Source of the DNA: Betaproteobacteria bacterium
GTDB taxonomy: Bacteria; Pseudomonadota; Gammaproteobacteria; Burkholderiales; Rhodocyclaceae
DNA: 64,000 nt
Assembly: GCA_016703785.1 (NCBI GenBank)
Contig: JADJBM010000009.1
Location: forward strand, 124,001 to 188,000
Direction: 5' to 3'
In this document: positions 60,189 to 64,000 of the stretch, in pieces
How positions within the stretch are numbered: position 1 is the stretch's first letter
How the letters are laid out: each line of letters starts with the position of its first letter
The notes under the pieces: generated by a model
What the model saw: only the letters and a program-made list of their open reading frames with translations
What the model was told of the DNA's origin: nothing
The model's database searches: none
Translations under genes and position numbers: made by a program

Positions 60189-61069
60189 CAGGGACGGCCG
60201 CCGATGTTCAGACTGGCCAGGTATTCCGTAAAGGCCTGGCCGACCTCCGCGTGCTTGCGTCCAAAGGCGATGGTCGCCTTGAGGTAGCCGAGCTTGGAGC
60301 CGCAGTCGTAACGGATGCCATGGAAGGGGAAGGCCAGCACCGTCTCCTCGGCGAGTTGGGCAGCGATGGCGTCGGTCAGCTGGATCTCGCCGCCGGTACC
60401 CGTCTGAACGCGGCGCAGATGGTGAAAAATCCGCGGGGTGAGGATATAGCGGCCGATCACGGCCAGATTCGAGGGTGCCTGCTCGGGCGCAGGCTTTTCG
60501 ACGATTGCGGTCACCTGCTGCATGCCATCCCCGTCCGGCTCGATGCAGACGATGCCGTAGGCGCCGGTATCGGTGGGCGGCACGTTCTGCACGCCGAGCA
60601 GGCTGTTCGGATGCGCGTCAAAGACATCCACCATCTGCTTCAGCACCGGCGGATCGGCATCGATGAGGTCGTCGGCCAGCAGCACAGCAAAGGGCTCATC
60701 GCCCACCACCGGCGCCGCACACAGTACGGCGTGTCCGAGCCCGAGCGGTTCGGCCTGGCGGATGTAGATGCAGTTGATATGCGCCGGTACGGTCTCCTGC
60801 ACAAGGCGCAACAGTTCGTGCTTGCCCTTCGCCTCGAGCTCGCTCTCCATCTCGTAGGCCTTGTCGAAGTGGTCCTCGATGGCGCGCTTGTTGCGGCCGG
60901 TGATGAACACCATGTCGGTAATACCGGCGGCCACTGCTTCCTCCACCGCATACTGGATGAGCGGTTTGTCGACGACGGGCATCATTTCCTTCGGGCTGGC
61001 CTTGGTGGCCGGCAGAAAGCGGCTGCCCATGCCGGCGACGGGAAACACGGCTTTGGTGATCTTTTTCAT
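60188..61069 (-). CDS. galU: UTP-glucose-1-phosphate uridylyltransferase
   Basis: Makes UDP-glucose for surface polysaccharides and trehalose/glycogen-type metabolism. The 293-residue protein has the nucleotide-binding signature AGMGSRFLPATKASPKEM (about 13-30), VDKPLIQYAVEEA, FVFITGRNKRAIEDHFD in part, and LLADDLID. The C-terminal GIRYDCGSKLGYLKATI is typical. Starts 13 nt after ligA. Confidence 0.94.
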   Translation of the reverse strand: MKKITKAVFPVAGMGSRFLPATKASPKEMMPVVDKPLIQYAVEEAVAAGITDMVFITGRNKRAIEDHFDKAYEMESELEAKGKHELLRLVQETVPAHINCIYIRQAEPLGLGHAVLCAAPVVGDEPFAVLLADDLIDADPPVLKQMVDVFDAHPNSLLGVQNVPPTDTGAYGIVCIEPDGDGMQQVTAIVEKPAPEQAPSNLAVIGRYILTPRIFHHLRRVQTGTGGEIQLTDAIAAQLAEETVLAFPFHGIRYDCGSKLGYLKATIAFGRKHAEVGQAFTEYLASLNIGGRP

Positions 61070-61082
61070 CGATTACGCTCCC

Positions 61083-63152
61083 TCAAGATGAATTCCCTAA
61101 CAACTGCCGCAGGCCGTCCTCGCTGAGAATGGCGACCCCCAGCGCGCGGGCCTTTTCCAGCTTGGAGCCGGCGTCCTCGCCGGCGACGACGTAATCGGTC
61201 TTCTTCGACACCGAGCCGCTCACCTTGCCGCCCTTCCTTTCGATCAGCGCGGCCGCCTCCTCGCGCGACAGCGTCGGCAAAATGCCCGTGAGGACGAAAG
61301 TCAGTCCCTGCAGGACGGCGCGCGCGTCAGCCTGGCGCGGCTCGGCACGGCCGCGCACGCCGGCCTGCTCGAGCCGGGCGATCACCTCGCTGTTGTGTCC
61401 CTCCGCGAAGAAGCGCGCGATGCTCTCGGCCACCACCGGGCCGACATCGCGCACCCGCTGCAGTTCCTCGACATCGGCCGTCATCAGCGCCGCCAGGTCG
61501 CCGAAGTGCCGCGCCAGATCCCTCGCCGTTGCTTCGCCGACATTGCGGATGCCCAGCGCATAGATCAGCCGCGCCAATGTGGTGTCTTTCGACTTCCCGA
61601 TGGCCTCGACGATATTCTGCGCCGATTTCTCGCCCATGCGTTCGAGGTCGGCGAGCGCTTCGACATTGATCCGGTCAGCATCGTACAAGTCGGCAACGGA
61701 CCTCACCAAATCCTGCTCGACCAGTTGGTCGACGAGCTTCTCCCCGAGCCCCTCGATATCGAGGGCGCGGCGGGATGCAAAGTGGAGGATGGCCTGCTTG
61801 CGCTGCGCCGGGCAGTACAAGCCGGCAGTACAACGCCAGTCCGCTTCACCTTCCGCCCGCTCGATAGCGCTCTGGCAGGCAGGGCACCTGTCAGCAACAG
61901 CCTTGGCAAGACTCCATTGCTCCTGCTGACCGACGTATTTCGGCCGCCGCTCCTTGATAACGGCAAACACCTCCGGAATCACATCGCCCGCCCGACGCAC
62001 AATCACCGTATCGCCAACACGCACGTCCTTGCGCCGTATTTCATCCTCGTTGTGCAAGGTGGCATTGGTCACGGTGACGCCGCCCACAAAGACAGGTCTC
62101 AGGCGTGCAACCGGAGTAAGTTTCCCGGTACGGCCTACTTGGACCTCTATCCCGAGCACCTCCGTAAGCTCCTCCTGCGCGGGATACTTGTGCGCCACCG
62201 CCCAGCGAGGCTCTCGCGTACTGAAACCGAGACGTTCCTGCAATACCCGCGAATTGACCTTGTACACCACGCCATCTATGTCGAAGGGCAACGCATCGCG
62301 CAATGCCAGAATGCGCGCATGAAACGCCACCAGGCCGTCCGCTCCGAGCGTTACGGTGCGGTGCTCACAGACCGGTATGCCGAATTTCTCGAGCGCATCG
62401 AGCACGCCGCCGTGGCTGTCAGGCAGCGGCCAGCCGCTGACTTCCCCCAGACCGTAGGCATAAAAAGAGAGGGGGCGCTCGGCGGCAATTTTCGGGTCGA
62501 GCTGTCGGATGCTGCCGGCGGCACCGTTGCGCGGATTCACCAGCGCAGGCTTGTTTCGTTCGCGCTGCCGGGCGTTGTAGTGCTCGAAATCGGGCCGGCT
62601 CATGAACACCTCTCCGCGTACTTCCAGCAACTCGGGTATCGCCGCGCCGCGCAAACGGAGTGGAATGCGGTGGATCGTGCGCACGTTCTGGGTCACATCC
62701 TCGCCGGTCTCGCCATCGCCCCGCGTCGCCGCCCTGGCGAGGATACCCGCCTCGTAGCGCAAGCTGATGGCCAGGCCATCGAACTTCAGCTCGGCTGCGT
62801 ATTCCACGGCGGGCGCATCCTCGCCAAGACCGAGGGCGCGGCGCACGCGGGCATCGAAATTAATCGCGCCCGAGGGGCCTGTATCGGTCTCGGTCTTGAT
62901 GGACAGCATTGGAACGGCGTGACGCACCGGGGCGAATTCCGGCAAGGGTCTGCCGCCAACGCGCTGTGTCGGAGAATCGGGTATGGACAACTCGGGATGT
63001 TCCGCTTCGAGTGCCTGCAACTCGCGGAAGAGGCGATCGTACTCTGCGTCCGGCACGATCGGCGCATCGAGCACGTAATAAGCGAAGTCGTGCCGCTCGA
63101 TCTCGTCGCGCAGCGCCCCGGCCCGCTCGGCAGCTTCGCGCGACGCCCCCAT
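61083..63152 (-). CDS. ligA: NAD-dependent DNA ligase
   Basis: A 689-residue LigA. Domain order: Ia (YYVLDAPIVPDAEYDRLFREL near 27), adenylation domain with Lys123 in AELKFDGLAISLRYE, OB fold, Cys4 zinc finger (CPACQSAIERA...CTAGLYCPAQ), helix-hairpin-helix region and C-terminal BRCT (LTFVLTGILPTLSREEA). All catalytic motifs are present. It is 6 nt downstream of zipA, a conserved betaproteobacterial pair. Confidence 0.96.
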   Translation of the reverse strand: MGASREAAERAGALRDEIERHDFAYYVLDAPIVPDAEYDRLFRELQALEAEHPELSIPDSPTQRVGGRPLPEFAPVRHAVPMLSIKTETDTGPSGAINFDARVRRALGLGEDAPAVEYAAELKFDGLAISLRYEAGILARAATRGDGETGEDVTQNVRTIHRIPLRLRGAAIPELLEVRGEVFMSRPDFEHYNARQRERNKPALVNPRNGAAGSIRQLDPKIAAERPLSFYAYGLGEVSGWPLPDSHGGVLDALEKFGIPVCEHRTVTLGADGLVAFHARILALRDALPFDIDGVVYKVNSRVLQERLGFSTREPRWAVAHKYPAQEELTEVLGIEVQVGRTGKLTPVARLRPVFVGGVTVTNATLHNEDEIRRKDVRVGDTVIVRRAGDVIPEVFAVIKERRPKYVGQQEQWSLAKAVADRCPACQSAIERAEGEADWRCTAGLYCPAQRKQAILHFASRRALDIEGLGEKLVDQLVEQDLVRSVADLYDADRINVEALADLERMGEKSAQNIVEAIGKSKDTTLARLIYALGIRNVGEATARDLARHFGDLAALMTADVEELQRVRDVGPVVAESIARFFAEGHNSEVIARLEQAGVRGRAEPRQADARAVLQGLTFVLTGILPTLSREEAAALIERKGGKVSGSVSKKTDYVVAGEDAGSKLEKARALGVAILSEDGLRQLLGNSS

Positions 63153-63158
63153 GTTTCC

Positions 63159-64000
63159 CTAGGAAAAGAGGCGCAGTGCCTGCGTCCCACCGGCGACCAG
63201 GCCCTGCTCCGCCATGCGCTGCTCGACCTCAACGATCTTGTCGTGGATGACGTCCAGGGCGCTGCCGGACAGCGGGGTACGATTGTCGTCGACCAACGTG
63301 CCGCCGAGGCTGTCGGAGAACTGCTTGGCCAGCGCGATCATGCGGTCGAAGACGAGCGGGCCGCCGGCGACGCGCGGCACGTCGAGCGTGAAGGTGACGC
63401 CATGGGTGGTCAGCGCTTTCATCTCTTCGGCGGAAAACGGCACCGCCTCCAGGTTGGACAGCATGAACAACGTAGCGCCCGCGTCGTCGTCGGCGTGGAA
63501 CATGCCGTCCTCGCGCAGCGTCATGCCGGCCGCTTCGGTCAGGCCCCGCAGCTTGGTGCCGGCGAAGGGGGCACCGGCGGCAACGAGATTGACGCCGATC
63601 TGGATATCCACGCCGGCACAGAATCGGTCGATCTCGCCGGCACGCTTCAGCACGTCGTTGCGCGACGGCAGATCGGCCACGGCAAGGAATTCGTCGGCGA
63701 GGCGTTGCACCCCATTAAGGAAGATGGTCAGCTCGGCGTCGGCCAGCGGACCCCGGCGATCGGCCAGCTGCAGGGCCACGCGCAGCCGGCGGTAGTCGCC
63801 GACGCCGTTGGCTGTCACCCGTTCCCAGAGCCCGACACCCTCGTTCAGGCCACACCAGCACAGCGGCTTGGTCAGCTTGCCCATGGCCTGATGCTGCGCC
63901 TGCCAGAGATAGGGCCCGCCGATCAGTTCCGCGGACTCGAAGCGGACGACACAATCGATGGCCGGATCGGCCAGTTCATCCGGCGGCTCCACCGCCTCAC
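63159..64000 (-). CDS. zipA: cell division protein ZipA, C-terminal part (5' end outside the window)
   Basis: The frame is open to the window edge, so about 280 C-terminal residues are visible and the N-terminal membrane anchor is missing. The C-terminal FtsZ-binding domain (about the last 130 residues) shows REDGMFHADDDAGATLFMLSN, FTLDVPRVAGGPLVFDRMI and AKQFSDSLGGTLVDDNRTPLS. ZipA tethers FtsZ to the membrane. Identification rests on this domain and on the ligA neighbourhood. Confidence 0.88.
   Translation of the reverse strand, partial: EAVEPPDELADPAIDCVVRFESAELIGGPYLWQAQHQAMGKLTKPLCWCGLNEGVGLWERVTANGVGDYRRLRVALQLADRRGPLADAELTIFLNGVQRLADEFLAVADLPSRNDVLKRAGEIDRFCAGVDIQIGVNLVAAGAPFAGTKLRGLTEAAGMTLREDGMFHADDDAGATLFMLSNLEAVPFSAEEMKALTTHGVTFTLDVPRVAGGPLVFDRMIALAKQFSDSLGGTLVDDNRTPLSGSALDVIHDKIVEVEQRMAEQGLVAGGTQALRLFS

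Overview
The window is a gene-dense stretch of high-GC chromosome with no gene-free gap above about 240 bp. I see no rRNA, tRNA, insertion sequence, prophage or CRISPR array. Gene content and order point to a betaproteobacterium, probably Rhodocyclales-like: suhB/trmJ/cysE/iscR next to a complete isc operon, a periplasmic formate dehydrogenase cluster with DUF3305/DUF3306 genes, zipA-ligA, and tsaB-rimI-udg. The order-level assignment is inference from synteny and protein character, not from a phylogeny.

Layout. 1-2413 (minus): a lipoprotein cut by the window edge, a cupin, a small conserved protein, a small lipoprotein and a phosphoribosyltransferase. 2507-8310 (plus): mfd, a class I DAHP synthase and a DUF1015 protein, ending at a bidirectional terminator. 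8370-16953 (minus): trmJ, cysE, iscR, two consecutive cysteine desulfurases (a NifS-like enzyme, then iscS), iscU, iscA, hscB, hscA, fdx, iscX and a DUF2237 gene. Three IscR type-1-like boxes sit here: two in front of iscR and one, together with a good sigma70 promoter, in front of cysE. The upstream iscR box and the cysE box each overlap the stop codon of the preceding gene. 17026-21128 (plus): suhB, a YdjM-like membrane protein, a short-chain dehydrogenase and VOC, TfoX-N and GNAT proteins.

21155-34586 is a formate dehydrogenase island. On the minus strand run DUF3305, DUF3306, a 671-aa poly-[4Fe-4S] protein, a TorD-like chaperone, a Tat-signal mini-protein, the catalytic (Cys-type, not Sec), iron-sulfur and cytochrome b subunits, a small lipoprotein, a 102-aa secreted protein and a Cu/Zn superoxide dismutase. 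Divergently, moaA, fdhD, mobA and moeA supply molybdenum cofactor synthesis and insertion. 34583-43785 (minus): a GGDEF-EAL protein, rmuC, a large FtsX-type permease, radA, alr and a LysR regulator. 44024-45346 is lplT. 45382-50587 (minus): two TPM-domain proteins, lemA, a CDF transporter, a family 4 uracil-DNA glycosylase, rimI, tsaB and a KTSC protein.

50614-54135 holds three small secreted, highly charged proteins facing an OmpR/EnvZ-type two-component system, with a 10-bp direct repeat between them. This is the least explained part of the window. The rest carries an AI-2E family transporter, a cyclic-nucleotide-binding protein, a host-attachment-family protein, def, a methylthioinosine/methylthioadenosine phosphorylase, typA, a 41-aa membrane mini-protein, hpt, galU, ligA and the end of zipA.

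Five genes are broken by single-base indels in GC-rich short runs: DUF2237, hscA, the SDR gene, mobA (three) and moeA (two). Protein similarity resumes at once on the other side of each indel, which suggests consensus errors in a draft sequence more than real decay. The cluster of five within about 330 bp of mobA-moeA deserves a direct check.
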